Notes under the pieces: model-generated | What the model was told of the DNA's origin: nothing | Seen by the model: only the letters and a program-made list of their open reading frames with translations | Database searches by the model: none | Origin: JBBDNV01 sp040877415 | GTDB lineage: Bacteria; Planctomycetota; Planctomycetia; Pirellulales; PALSA-1355 | Assembly (NCBI GenBank): GCA_040877415.1 | Contig: JBBDNV010000150.1 | Coordinates: 1 to 64,000, forward strand | Length of the DNA: 64,000 nucleotides | Reading direction: 5' to 3' | In this document: positions 34,969 to 44,184 of the stretch, piece by piece | How positions within the stretch are numbered: the first letter of the stretch is position 1 | Layout: each line of letters begins with the position of its first letter | Made by a program: the position numbers and the translations under genes

Positions 34969-35005
34969 GGACGCGATCCGCGCGAGTGGGTCGCGTCCTT
35001 TTTTT
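34969..35005 (+). terminator. Rho-independent terminator
   Basis: GGACGCGA (34969-34976) pairs with TCGCGTCC (34991-34998) and is followed by seven Ts (34999-35005). It lies 36 nt after the stop of the secreted thioredoxin-like gene and just before the ABC-F gene. Confidence 0.85.
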
Positions 35006-35033
35006 GCCCGTTGGTGTTTCGAATCGCACGATC

Positions 35034-36824
35034 ATGGCAGTGCTCTTGCAGATCCAGGACGCCCATAAAAGCTACGGCGACCAGGTTCTCCTGGACGGCG
35101 CCGAAGCGACGTTGACCGATGCGCACAAAGTCGGCTTCATCGGCCGCAACGGGGCCGGCAAGAGCACGTTGTGCCGCATCATCCTGGGAGAAGAAGAGCT
35201 GGACTCCGGCCAGGTGCTTCGCCATCCGAAGCTGCGGCTCGGATATTTGCGCCAGCACGACCCCTTCCTGCCCGGCGAGACCGTGCTCGATTTCCTGATA
35301 CGCGACAGCGGCCAACCCGATTGGCGTTGCGGCGAAGTGGCGGGCCGTTTCGAGATCAAAGGCGCGCCCCTGGAAGGCCCGATCCAAAAGCTCTCGGGCG
35401 GCTGGCAAACGCGCGTCAAGCTGGCGGCCTTGCTGCTCCACGAGCCGAACCTGCTGGTGCTCGATGAACCGACCAACTTCCTCGATCTGCGCACGCAGAT
35501 CCTGCTCGAGCACTTTCTGCGCGGTTTTTCGGAGGCTTGCCTGATCGTTTCCCACGATCGGGCGTTCCTGGGCGCCACGTGCACCGAGACGCTGGAGCTG
35601 GCACGCGGCCGTCTGACCCTGTTTCCCGGTACCGTCGAGGCCTTCCTCGAGCACGATCAAAAGCGGCGCCAGCACGACGAGCGAGTCAACGCGACCGTGA
35701 TGGCCAAAAGGCGGCAGCTCGAAACGTTCATCGACAAGAACCGCGCGCGGGCCAGCACGGCCTCGCGGGCCAAATCCAAGAGCAAGCAGCTCGAACGGCT
35801 GCAATCGATCGAAATCGCGGGCGCACAAGCCACCGTGAACATCCGCGCTCCGGTGGTTGAACCCCGCAACGGTCCGGCCGTGCGCTCGATCGACCTGGCA
35901 ATCGGATATCCCGGTTGTGACGTGGCCCGCCACATCGACGTCGAAATCGAACATCGCGCGAGGGCGGCCGTGGTGGGCGACAACGGACAGGGAAAAACGA
36001 CCTTTCTACGCACGATCGTGGCGTCCCTTGCGCCGCTCGGCGGAGAAGTCCGCTGGGGCTACGGCTGCGAAATCGGGGTCTACGCGCAGCACGTCTACAC
36101 GAGCCTGCCGGAAGACCGCACGGTGCTCGAATACCTGGAGCGCGCGGCGGCAGCGGGCACGAAGGCGCAGACGATTCTCGACACGGCCGGCAGCTTCCTG
36201 TTCCGGGGCGATCACGTACACAAGCGCGTCTCGGTGCTCAGCGGCGGGGAGCGTGCCCGATTGTGCTTAGCCGGCTTGCTGCTCGGCCGCGCAAACGTCT
36301 TGGTATTGGATGAGCCGGCAAATCACCTGGACGTCGAGACCGTCGAAGCGCTGGCCGAGGCGCTGGTGGATTACCAGGGCACGGTTCTGTTCACAAGCCA
36401 CGACCGCTATTTCATGAAGCGCGTGGCCACGGAGGTCGTCGAAGTGCGCGGCGGCCGCGTCGTCAACTACCACGGCGACTACGACGCTTACCTGTACGCC
36501 GTCAACAAGGAGATCGACGAAGGCGAGCGCGAGCAGGCGGCCATGAAATCGCCCGCCAGGCCGAAGTCGCCCGGCAAGGGCAACGACCACAAACGGCGCA
36601 ACGAGCGCCAGCGAGAATTGCGCAAGCGGCTGGCGTCGATCGAACGCGCCATCGAGCGGCTCGAGCTGCGCAAGCAGCAACTGGGCGCGAAATTGCTCGA
36701 AGCAACGGACCCCGACGAAGCCCTGCGACTGCACGAAGAATGGACCGCCGTCACGCGCGAATTAACGTCCCACGAAGAGCGCTGGTGCGCGCTGCACGAA
36801 CAAGTCGACGCCCCCGACGCGTAA
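35034..36824 (+). CDS. ABC-F family ATPase, Uup-like
   Basis: A 596-residue soluble protein with two ABC domains and no membrane segments. Domain 1: GRNGAGKST, LSGGWQTRVKLA, LLVLDEPTNFLD. Domain 2: GDNGQGKTT, LSGGERARLCLA, VLVLDEPANHLD. A linker with KNRARASTASRAKSKSKQ joins them, and a C-terminal coiled coil (about 510-590, EIDEGEREQAAMK onward) is as in Uup. These proteins act on ribosomes or on DNA precise-excision events. ATG 35034 is used; the open frame upstream covers the terminator. Confidence 0.88.
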   Translation: MAVLLQIQDAHKSYGDQVLLDGAEATLTDAHKVGFIGRNGAGKSTLCRIILGEEELDSGQVLRHPKLRLGYLRQHDPFLPGETVLDFLIRDSGQPDWRCGEVAGRFEIKGAPLEGPIQKLSGGWQTRVKLAALLLHEPNLLVLDEPTNFLDLRTQILLEHFLRGFSEACLIVSHDRAFLGATCTETLELARGRLTLFPGTVEAFLEHDQKRRQHDERVNATVMAKRRQLETFIDKNRARASTASRAKSKSKQLERLQSIEIAGAQATVNIRAPVVEPRNGPAVRSIDLAIGYPGCDVARHIDVEIEHRARAAVVGDNGQGKTTFLRTIVASLAPLGGEVRWGYGCEIGVYAQHVYTSLPEDRTVLEYLERAAAAGTKAQTILDTAGSFLFRGDHVHKRVSVLSGGERARLCLAGLLLGRANVLVLDEPANHLDVETVEALAEALVDYQGTVLFTSHDRYFMKRVATEVVEVRGGRVVNYHGDYDAYLYAVNKEIDEGEREQAAMKSPARPKSPGKGNDHKRRNERQRELRKRLASIERAIERLELRKQQLGAKLLEATDPDEALRLHEEWTAVTRELTSHEERWCALHEQVDAPDA

Positions 36825-36834
36825 CCCCTCCCCG

Positions 36835-36897
36835 CTTCCTCCTTCCTCCTTCCTCCTTCTGCCTTCTGCCTTCATCCTTCATCCTTCTGCCTTCTCT
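36835..36897. repeat. Heptanucleotide tandem repeat, nine units
   Basis: Nine 7-nt units: CTTCCTC x3, CTTCTGC x2, CTTCATC x2, CTTCTGC, CTTCTCT. The core CTTC is invariant. It fills the space between the ABC-F and TPR-transferase stops and contains the last codons (EEKAEG) and stop of the latter. A pyrimidine-rich strand of this length could form triplex or slip during replication. Confidence 0.75.
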
Positions 36898-39260
36898 TCC
36901 CACCAGAGCCGCCACATGCGGCGGTATTCGGCTTCCAGGTTGCGCGTGAACGTCTGGAAGTCCAACAGGGGCGAACGGGCCATGCGCGCGCGCAGCGTCG
37001 ATCGCAATTGACCGAGACGTTCCAGATCGCCCGCCAGCTCGACCGCGATCTCTTTGTACCGCTCCGGCGTGCCGGCGATCAGATCGTCGAGTCCCAAGGT
37101 CGCCAGACCGCTGCCGCCGAACCGCGACGCGTAAGAGCGGCCCGAAAGCGTCACCACCGGTACACCCTGCCAGAGGCAATCGCACGTCGTCGTGTGCCCG
37201 TTAAACGGAAACGGATCGAGCGCCACGTCGACCCGGGCAATCAGTCTCAGGTAGTCGCTGCGCGGCAATCGGTTGACCAGCTCCAGCCGCTTTTGATCCA
37301 CGCCCTGGGCGGCGAACGTTTCGCGCAGGTAGCGGGCCAGCGAGTCGACCATGTCGGCCAACACCACCAGCCGCGAACCCCGGACCGAAAGAAGAATCTC
37401 GGCCCATGTTTTCAGCACACAGGGCGTGACCTTGGCGAAATTGTTGAACGACCCGAACGTGACGTAGCCGCGGTCGAGCGCCCCTAGCGGGCCGACTTCC
37501 GGCGCGTCGGCGGACGGCCGATAACAAAAAAACGTCGTCGGCAAACGCACGAGCCGCTCGGTGTAGTAGCGGTCGGTCAGCCCCGGCGGATCGGCATAGT
37601 CGTCCGTCAGCCGATAGGCAATCGCCCGCATGCCGGTCGTGTTCTGATAGCCGATGTAGGTGACCTGTACGGGCGCCGGTTTGCGGGCAAAGACGAGCAT
37701 GCGGTTTTCGCCGATGTGGCCGGTCAGATCGACCAGCACGTCGATCTTGTCTTCGCGGATCTGCCGGCTCACCTGCTCGTGTCCCTGGCCCAGAATTTTC
37801 CGGAAGCAGTCGGCGTAGCCGCGCAAGCGGTTCGTCGTTTCGTCTTCGACGACGACGTCGCTGTAGCAAAAGATCTCGAAAGCCTGATGATCGTGCGAGG
37901 CCAGGATCGGCTCGGTAAAGAAATTCACCGCGTGGCCGAAGAAGTGCGGCGAAACGTAGCCGACTCGCAATCTTCGGCCGCCCGCGCCGTCGTTCGCGTG
38001 CGGGGCGCTGGCGGCCGTGAGCGGATCGGCGTGTTTTTGGGCCCAGGCGCGGTGCTCGTCAAAAATCGTCTGCGCGTCGAGGTCCGGGTGAAAGTTCAAC
38101 CCGTACAGCAAGTTGCTGTGTTGCAAGGACGAGCGCGGGTTGATTTCAATCTCGCGGCGATGATGCGCGAGCGACTCGTCGACGTGGCCCGTCAGGTCGA
38201 GCGCGATCGCCAGGTTTCCGTGCGCCGAGGGAAGCAGCGGGTCGAGCTCGATCGCGCGGCGCAGGTGCGAGACGGCCTCGTCGCGGCGGCCTTGCTCGTT
38301 GAGCATGATCCCCATGCTCAAATAGGCCTTGGCACTGCGGGGATCAACCTCCAGGGCCTGCGCGCACGAGGCAAGCGCCTGGGCAAGATTTCTCTGCCGA
38401 TAGTGAATGCTGGCGAAACCCAGGTAGGCGCCAACGAATCGCGGGTCGGCGTCCAGCACTTTCTGGAAGCAGTCGCGTGCCTCGTCGAGCCGATCCAGCT
38501 TTTGCAAAAGAGCGCCCAGGTTGTTCCGAGCGGTCGTCGACGCGGAATCCGCCGCCAGGGCCGCCCGATACGCCCGCATCGCTTCGTCGGTTTGGCCCGC
38601 CGTTTCATAGGCGGAGCCGAGGTTCGCAAGCGCCGCGGAGTTTTGGGGCTCGATCTCGAGGGCCTTGTGAAAATGAACGATGGCCTCGTCGAGCGAACCT
38701 TGCTGTTTGCAAATGATGCCCAGGTTGACGTGGGACAAGGCGTGATTGGGCTCGAGCTTTAGCGCCTGCTCGTAGCATCGGGCGGCTTGCTCGATATCAC
38801 CCAGGTTTTGCAGCACGCTGCCCAAATCGAAGTGGGCGTCCGGCGAGCCCGGCTCGGCTTGCACGACCCGCCGGTAGCAGTCGGCCGCTTCGGCCAGCCG
38901 TCCCGCGGCGTGCAACAAAGCGCCGAGCGCCGCATGAACCTGGACCAGGCCGGGCTCGAGCTCGACGGCCGCGCGAAGCGAGCGCTCGGCCTGGGCCGCA
39001 TTGCCCAGGTGCCGGTAGCACAGGCCGAGATTGGCATGATACGCGGCCCGAGACGGCTCGGCGCGGACGGCTTTCTCGAGGAATTCGACGGCGCGGTCGA
39101 ACCGGCGAGCATCCATCGCCAGCGCGCCCAGTTGGTGCAGGGCGAAGGAGTTTTGCGGGTCGACGGCCAGTGCCTGGCGAAAGGCCTTTTCGGCGTCGGC
39201 CAACCGGCCGGCCTCGTAGTGGCGCGTGCCCAATGCCAAGGTTTCAGCGACGGTGACCAT
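36879..39260 (-). CDS. TPR / SPINDLY-type O-GlcNAc transferase-like protein 1
   Basis: A 793-residue protein. About 12 TPR units fill residues 1-400 (repeating A-x2-x-LG/NLG...P patterns such as AHYNLG-like AALANLGSAYE). A GT41-like transferase domain follows: LRVGYVSPHFFGHAV (catalytic-site His), LVDLTGHIGENRMLVFARKPAPVQ, YIGYQNTTGM, VTFGSFNNFAKVTP (Lys matching the UDP-binding Lys) and FNGHTTTCDCLWQGVPVV. It would transfer a sugar to Ser/Thr of cytoplasmic proteins. ATG 39260; the upstream open frame is unrelated sequence. Its 3' end lies in a heptamer repeat. Confidence 0.9.
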   Translation of the reverse strand: MVTVAETLALGTRHYEAGRLADAEKAFRQALAVDPQNSFALHQLGALAMDARRFDRAVEFLEKAVRAEPSRAAYHANLGLCYRHLGNAAQAERSLRAAVELEPGLVQVHAALGALLHAAGRLAEAADCYRRVVQAEPGSPDAHFDLGSVLQNLGDIEQAARCYEQALKLEPNHALSHVNLGIICKQQGSLDEAIVHFHKALEIEPQNSAALANLGSAYETAGQTDEAMRAYRAALAADSASTTARNNLGALLQKLDRLDEARDCFQKVLDADPRFVGAYLGFASIHYRQRNLAQALASCAQALEVDPRSAKAYLSMGIMLNEQGRRDEAVSHLRRAIELDPLLPSAHGNLAIALDLTGHVDESLAHHRREIEINPRSSLQHSNLLYGLNFHPDLDAQTIFDEHRAWAQKHADPLTAASAPHANDGAGGRRLRVGYVSPHFFGHAVNFFTEPILASHDHQAFEIFCYSDVVVEDETTNRLRGYADCFRKILGQGHEQVSRQIREDKIDVLVDLTGHIGENRMLVFARKPAPVQVTYIGYQNTTGMRAIAYRLTDDYADPPGLTDRYYTERLVRLPTTFFCYRPSADAPEVGPLGALDRGYVTFGSFNNFAKVTPCVLKTWAEILLSVRGSRLVVLADMVDSLARYLRETFAAQGVDQKRLELVNRLPRSDYLRLIARVDVALDPFPFNGHTTTCDCLWQGVPVVTLSGRSYASRFGGSGLATLGLDDLIAGTPERYKEIAVELAGDLERLGQLRSTLRARMARSPLLDFQTFTRNLEAEYRRMWRLWWEEKAEG

Positions 39261-39309
39261 ACCTGCGCGTTGAAATAAAGGGGACAGGCCGGAATGGCAC
39301 TTGAACTTT

Positions 39310-41802
39310 TTATCGGCTTGATGGTTCGGCCAGCCAGTCATGCCACATGCGACGGTACGCGGCTTCCAGATTGCGCGTGAAGCCGGCAAAATCCAAAAGC
39401 GGCGAAGCGGCCATCCGCTCGCGCAAGGTTGCGCGCAGCCGCCGCAGCCGCTCGACGTCCTGGGCCAGCGCGACGGCCGTTTCGAGATAACCCTCGCGCG
39501 AGTCGGCAATGAGCTCGTCGAGCCCCAAGGTTTTCAGGCCGCTGCCGCCGAAGCGGGAAACGTACGTCTGGCCCGAAAGGGTCACCACCCCAACGCCCTG
39601 CCAAATGCAATCGCAGGTGGTCGTGTGGCCGTTGAATGGAAAGGGATCGAGCGCGATATCCATCCGCTTGATCAGCTCGAGGTACAACAGTCGCGGGAGG
39701 CGATTGACGAGCTCCAGGCGCTCCCCTCCGATGCCTTGCTCGGCGAACGTTTCCCGCAATCGTTTGCGCAACGACTCGGTCATGTCCGCCCGGATCACAA
39801 GCCGCGATCCCGGCACGCGCAACAGAATCTCGGCCCAGAGCCGCAAGGCGTCGACGGTAATTTTCGTAAAGTTGTTGACCGATCCGAACGTGACGTGGCC
39901 GTTTGCCGCGGCGGGCAGCTCGCCGACGGCCGGCGCATCGCCACTCGGCTGGTAGCAGAAAAACGTCGTGGGCAGCCGCACGAGTTTTTCGGTGTGCAAA
40001 GCGTCGGTTGCGCCCGGCGGGTCGGCATACTCGTCGGTCAGCCGGTAATCCATCGCCAGCATGCCCGTGGTGTTCTGGTAGCCGATGTAGGTCACTTGGA
40101 TCGGCGCCGGCTTGCGCGCGAACACCAGCATGCGGTTGCCGCCGTTGATGTGTCCCGTCAAGTCGACCAGGATGTCGATCCGGTCGCCGCGCACCAGCTC
40201 GCTGACGTGCTCGTCGGTCTGTCCCAGCGTGTCGCGCCAGTGATCGGCGTATCCGCGCAGGCGGCGCGTCGTTTCGTCCGCGTGATGCCCGCTCACGTCC
40301 GAATAACAGTAGACCTCGAACGCCGAGTGATCGTGGGAGGCCAGGATGGGCTCGGTGAAAAAATTGACCGCATGGCTGCGGAAATGGGCCGAAACGTAGC
40401 CCACGCGCAGCCGACGATCCGGCCTGCGGTCGTTCGCGTGCGGCGAACTGCCGGCGGTGAGCGGATCGGCCCAGCGGGCGCCCCAAGCCCGGTGTTCGGC
40501 AAACAAGGTGGCGGCGTCGAAACCCGGATGGTAGTTCATGGAGTACAGCAGGTTGCTGTGCTGGCTGGCGGCGGCGTCGGGCAATTCCACGGCCCGGCGA
40601 TGATGCTCGATGGCCTCGTCCAATTGGCCCAGCGCCTGCAGCGACACGGCCAGGTTGCTGTGCGCGGTGGAGAAGTCCCCCCGCAATTCGATCGCGCGGC
40701 GGCAGTAAACGATCGTTTCGTCGTGGCGTCCCTCGCCGGCCCACGCCACGCCCATGTTGTTGTAGGCCTCCGCGCAATTCGGGTCGAGGCGAATCACCTC
40801 CTGGCAACAGGCGATGGCCTGTTTCGCCTGACCCTGCATTTGATAGAGATAGCCCAGGCTCATGTGCGAGGCCGAGTACGTGGGATCGATCCGAATCGCT
40901 TCCTGGAAAGCGGCCTCTGCCTGGAGGAGCTTCCCCTGTTTCTGCAGCACCAAGGCCAGGCTGTGCCGGGCCAGAACGTTTTGCGGGTCGACCTCGATCG
41001 CCTTGCCAAAGCTGGCGGCCGCCTCGTCCAGCCGTTCCTGGTTTTCCTGGAGCAGGCCGAGATTGATGTGTGGCGCCGGGTCCTCGGGTTTCAATGAGAT
41101 CGCGGTCTGATAATGCGACTCCGCCTCGTCGAGGTGCTCCTGGTCTTTCAGAATCGTACCGAGGTTGTTGTGCGCTTCGGGGTGGTCCGGCTTCAGGGCA
41201 ATTGCGGCTCGATAGCTGGCGGCGGCTTCATCCAGCCGCTCTTGGCTTCGCAGCACGCCGGCCAGGCGGAAATGCGCGTCGGCCGAATTGCTGTCGGTCC
41301 GCAAGACGCGGCGAAAGCAGGTTTCGGCTTCCGCCAACTTGCCTTGCTGCTCCAGCACGATTCCCAGGTGCACGCGGGTTTCCGTGTCGTCGGGGAGCTG
41401 GCGCAAGGCCTGGCGAAAGGCGTCAGCAGCCTCGTCCGGCTTTCCCAGGTCGTCGAGCACGATGCCCAGCAGGCGATGCGCCTTGGGCAGGCGGGGCTGC
41501 AGTTTCAATGCGCGGCGGAGACATTCGGCGGCCTCGGCCGCGTTGCCCGCGTGACGATAAGCTTCGCCCAGGTTCGCGTGGAACGCCGCTTGCCGGCGGT
41601 CGGCGCGCACGGCCCGGCCGATCAGATCGATGGCCGCGTCGAATTGCCGGGCCTGCAAGGCCAGCAGGCCCATTTGGTGCAGGGCGTGCGGGTGGCCGGG
41701 CTCCACGGAAAGCACTTGCCGATACGCTTTTTCGGCTTCAGCCAATCGGCCGGCCTTATGCAGATTTGTGCCGATCGCCAGTGCTTCGTCGACGGTGCTC
41801 AT
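39310..41802 (-). CDS. TPR / SPINDLY-type O-GlcNAc transferase-like protein 2
   Basis: An 830-residue paralogue of the proteins on either side, with about 13 TPR units and the same GT41-like domain: LRVGYVSAHFRSHAV, LVDLTGHINGGNRMLVFARKPAP, YIGYQNTTGM, VTFGSVNNFTKITV and FNGHTTTCDCIWQGVGVV. The catalytic-region His and Lys are kept. ATG 41802 begins MSTVDEALAIG. Gap to the downstream gene 49 nt and to the upstream gene 46 nt, so the array is probably one transcript. Substrates are unknown. Confidence 0.9.
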   Translation of the reverse strand: MSTVDEALAIGTNLHKAGRLAEAEKAYRQVLSVEPGHPHALHQMGLLALQARQFDAAIDLIGRAVRADRRQAAFHANLGEAYRHAGNAAEAAECLRRALKLQPRLPKAHRLLGIVLDDLGKPDEAADAFRQALRQLPDDTETRVHLGIVLEQQGKLAEAETCFRRVLRTDSNSADAHFRLAGVLRSQERLDEAAASYRAAIALKPDHPEAHNNLGTILKDQEHLDEAESHYQTAISLKPEDPAPHINLGLLQENQERLDEAAASFGKAIEVDPQNVLARHSLALVLQKQGKLLQAEAAFQEAIRIDPTYSASHMSLGYLYQMQGQAKQAIACCQEVIRLDPNCAEAYNNMGVAWAGEGRHDETIVYCRRAIELRGDFSTAHSNLAVSLQALGQLDEAIEHHRRAVELPDAAASQHSNLLYSMNYHPGFDAATLFAEHRAWGARWADPLTAGSSPHANDRRPDRRLRVGYVSAHFRSHAVNFFTEPILASHDHSAFEVYCYSDVSGHHADETTRRLRGYADHWRDTLGQTDEHVSELVRGDRIDILVDLTGHINGGNRMLVFARKPAPIQVTYIGYQNTTGMLAMDYRLTDEYADPPGATDALHTEKLVRLPTTFFCYQPSGDAPAVGELPAAANGHVTFGSVNNFTKITVDALRLWAEILLRVPGSRLVIRADMTESLRKRLRETFAEQGIGGERLELVNRLPRLLYLELIKRMDIALDPFPFNGHTTTCDCIWQGVGVVTLSGQTYVSRFGGSGLKTLGLDELIADSREGYLETAVALAQDVERLRRLRATLRERMAASPLLDFAGFTRNLEAAYRRMWHDWLAEPSSR

Positions 41803-41848
41803 AAGCCTTCTATTCTCGCAACGGGTCGTGCGGCGGGCAACTCGGGCC

Positions 41849-44131
41849 TTACGAGCGGCCGCCGCACCAGGCGGCCCACATGGCGCGATACGCGGCTTCC
41901 ACGTGCCGCGTAAATCCTTGCGCGTCGACGAGCGGCGAGTCGAGCATCTTCGATCGCAAACCGGCGCGAAGCTCGGCGAGCCTCGGCAAATCGTGGGACA
42001 GACGGCGGGCGATTTCGACGTACTGGTCCCTCGTCGCCGCAATCAAGTCACCCAGCCCCAGATTCACCAGGGCCGTCGATCCGAACCGCGAGGCGTAGGT
42101 TTGCCCGGCCATCATCACGACCGGCACCCCCTGCCACAGGCAGTCGCACGTGGTCGTGTGCCCATTGAAGGGAAACGCGTCCAAGGCCGCGTCGACCGTC
42201 GAAACCAGCTCGAGGTATTTGTCGTGCCGCCGGCGCGGCGTCAACTCCACCCGGCGGGCGTCGACGCCCTGGCGCTCGAACGATTGCGCCACGTAACGCG
42301 CAAGCCACGGCGTCACGTGCGCCACCAGAACGAGCCGCGAATCGGGTACGGCCAAAAGCAACTCGGCCCAAGTGGCCAGCACGTCGGGCGTGACCTTCGA
42401 AAACTGATTGAACGAGCCGAAGGTGACCGTACCACGATCGAGCGCCGGCAGTCGCCCGACGGGCGGGGCCGCCGGATCCGGCCGATAGCAAAAAAACGAG
42501 CGCGGCAGCCGCACGAGTTTTTCGGTGTAATACCCCTCGGTCATGCCCGGTGGATCGGCATGTTCATCGGTGAGCCGATAGTCCATGGCCGACATGCCTG
42601 TGGTGTTCTGATAGCCGAGATAAGTGACTTGTATCGGGGCCGGCTTGCGCGCCAAGACCAGCAGTCGATTGCCGTTAATGTGGCCGTCCAGATCGACCAG
42701 GATGTCGATCGCGTCGCGCCGAATCGCCTCCGCGACGGCCTGATCGTCCTGCGCGACGACGTCGCGCCAGTGGTCGGCTGAAGCATGAAACCGCCGCGTC
42801 GTCTCGTCGGACACGACAGAATTCGAGTAGCAGAAGATCTCAAACTGCGCGTGGTCGTGAGCGGCCAGCATCGGCTCGGCGAAGACGGCGACCGCGTGGC
42901 TGCGGAAATGGCCCGAGACGTATCCGATCGAGAGCCGCCTTCCCGGCGTACGATCGTTCGGGTGCGGCCCAATGCCCGTCGCCAGCGGATCGGCATGGCG
43001 GCGGCCCCACTGGCGGTGTTCCTCGAAAACGGTTTGAGGATCGACGCGGGGGTGATAGTTGAGCGCGTAGATGAGGTTGCTGTGCTGCTGCCAATCGGTC
43101 GGATCGATGGCGATCCCCGCGCGATAGACCTCGATCGCTTCGTCGAGCTGGCCGCGATCCTGCTGGCACATTCCCAGGTTGCAATACGACCCCGCCAGTT
43201 TTGGATTCAACTCGATGGAGCGCCGGGCCGCCTCGATCGCTTCGTCGATCTGACCCAAATTCTGCAGCGAACGCGCCATGTTGGCAAAGGCCGGCGCCGA
43301 ATCGGGAGCCGCTTCGACCGCTTTGCGGCAGGCCGCGACGGCTTCGGCATGGCGGAACTGGTCGGCCAGAATGACCGCCAGATTGTTGTGGGCCGCCGCG
43401 AACTGAGGATTGATCTCGGCGGCCCTGCGGTAGTGGGCCTCGGCATCGCGATAAGCGCCGCCGGCGGCCAGCAGCATGCCCAGATTGTTGTGGACGTCGA
43501 CGTCGTCCGGTTCGAGCTCCAGCGCGCGTCGATAGGCACCAGCCGCCTCGTCGAGTTTCCCTTGCTGATGCAAGATGGTTGCCAGGCTAAAATGGCCGCG
43601 AGCCTTGCCGGGCGCGAGCCGCGAAGCTTCTCGGAACGAAAGTTCCGCCTCGGCAAGCCGGCCTTGATCGTAAAGGACGCGTCCCAAGTTGGCGTGGGCC
43701 TGCGGCTCGTTGGCCGTGGTCTGGGCGGCCCTGCGAAAGCAAGCCTCGGCCGGGCCAAAGTCGCGCTGCGCGTGAAGGATGATGCCCAGGTGCGTGTTCG
43801 CCGGCGACATGTTCGGCTCGATCGCAAGCGCCCGGCGGTGCGCAGCGACGGCCTCCTCGATTTTTCCCAGGCGATGGAAGGCTTCGCCGAGACCGACGTG
43901 GTACGTCGCCCGAGCGGGATCGACGGCGATGGCCTTGCCGATCCATTCGACGGCGGCCTGGTGATGGCCGGCGTCGATGGCCAATCTTCCGAGCCGATGG
44001 AGTGCTTGCGCGTTGTTGGGCTCGACCTGCAAGATTTGCCGATAGATCTTTTCGGCCTCGGCCAACCGGCCGGCTTGATGATGGCGCAAGGCAGCGTCAA
44101 AGGCCTCGGACAGTGGCATCCTCCCGGACAT
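41849..44131 (-). CDS. TPR / SPINDLY-type O-GlcNAc transferase-like protein 3
   Basis: A 760-residue paralogue with about 10-11 TPR units and a GT41-like domain: LSIGYVSGHFRSHAVAVF, LVDLDGHINGNRLLVLARKPAP, YLGYQNTTGM, VTFGSFNQFSKVTP and FNGHTTTCDCLWQGVPVV. ATG 44131 (MSGRMPLSEAFD) has a G-rich site 8 nt upstream; ATG 44119 is an alternative. Divergence from copies 1 and 2 is greatest in the TPR part and in the CYSNSVVSDETTRRF region, which suggests different targets. Confidence 0.9.
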   Translation of the reverse strand: MSGRMPLSEAFDAALRHHQAGRLAEAEKIYRQILQVEPNNAQALHRLGRLAIDAGHHQAAVEWIGKAIAVDPARATYHVGLGEAFHRLGKIEEAVAAHRRALAIEPNMSPANTHLGIILHAQRDFGPAEACFRRAAQTTANEPQAHANLGRVLYDQGRLAEAELSFREASRLAPGKARGHFSLATILHQQGKLDEAAGAYRRALELEPDDVDVHNNLGMLLAAGGAYRDAEAHYRRAAEINPQFAAAHNNLAVILADQFRHAEAVAACRKAVEAAPDSAPAFANMARSLQNLGQIDEAIEAARRSIELNPKLAGSYCNLGMCQQDRGQLDEAIEVYRAGIAIDPTDWQQHSNLIYALNYHPRVDPQTVFEEHRQWGRRHADPLATGIGPHPNDRTPGRRLSIGYVSGHFRSHAVAVFAEPMLAAHDHAQFEIFCYSNSVVSDETTRRFHASADHWRDVVAQDDQAVAEAIRRDAIDILVDLDGHINGNRLLVLARKPAPIQVTYLGYQNTTGMSAMDYRLTDEHADPPGMTEGYYTEKLVRLPRSFFCYRPDPAAPPVGRLPALDRGTVTFGSFNQFSKVTPDVLATWAELLLAVPDSRLVLVAHVTPWLARYVAQSFERQGVDARRVELTPRRRHDKYLELVSTVDAALDAFPFNGHTTTCDCLWQGVPVVMMAGQTYASRFGSTALVNLGLGDLIAATRDQYVEIARRLSHDLPRLAELRAGLRSKMLDSPLVDAQGFTRHVEAAYRAMWAAWCGGRS

Positions 44132-44184
44132 GACCCCGATTCCCCCCGTCAACGCGTCTGGTGCCTGTCAGGCACGGTGGATTC

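Noticed and set aside
36835..36897. Possible CRISPR array
   Set aside because: Continuous 7-nt units without spacers; no Cas genes.
39338..41097. Long frames on both strands within the second TPR-transferase gene
   Set aside because: The motif-bearing frame is 39310-41802; the others are frame shadows of periodic TPR coding sequence.
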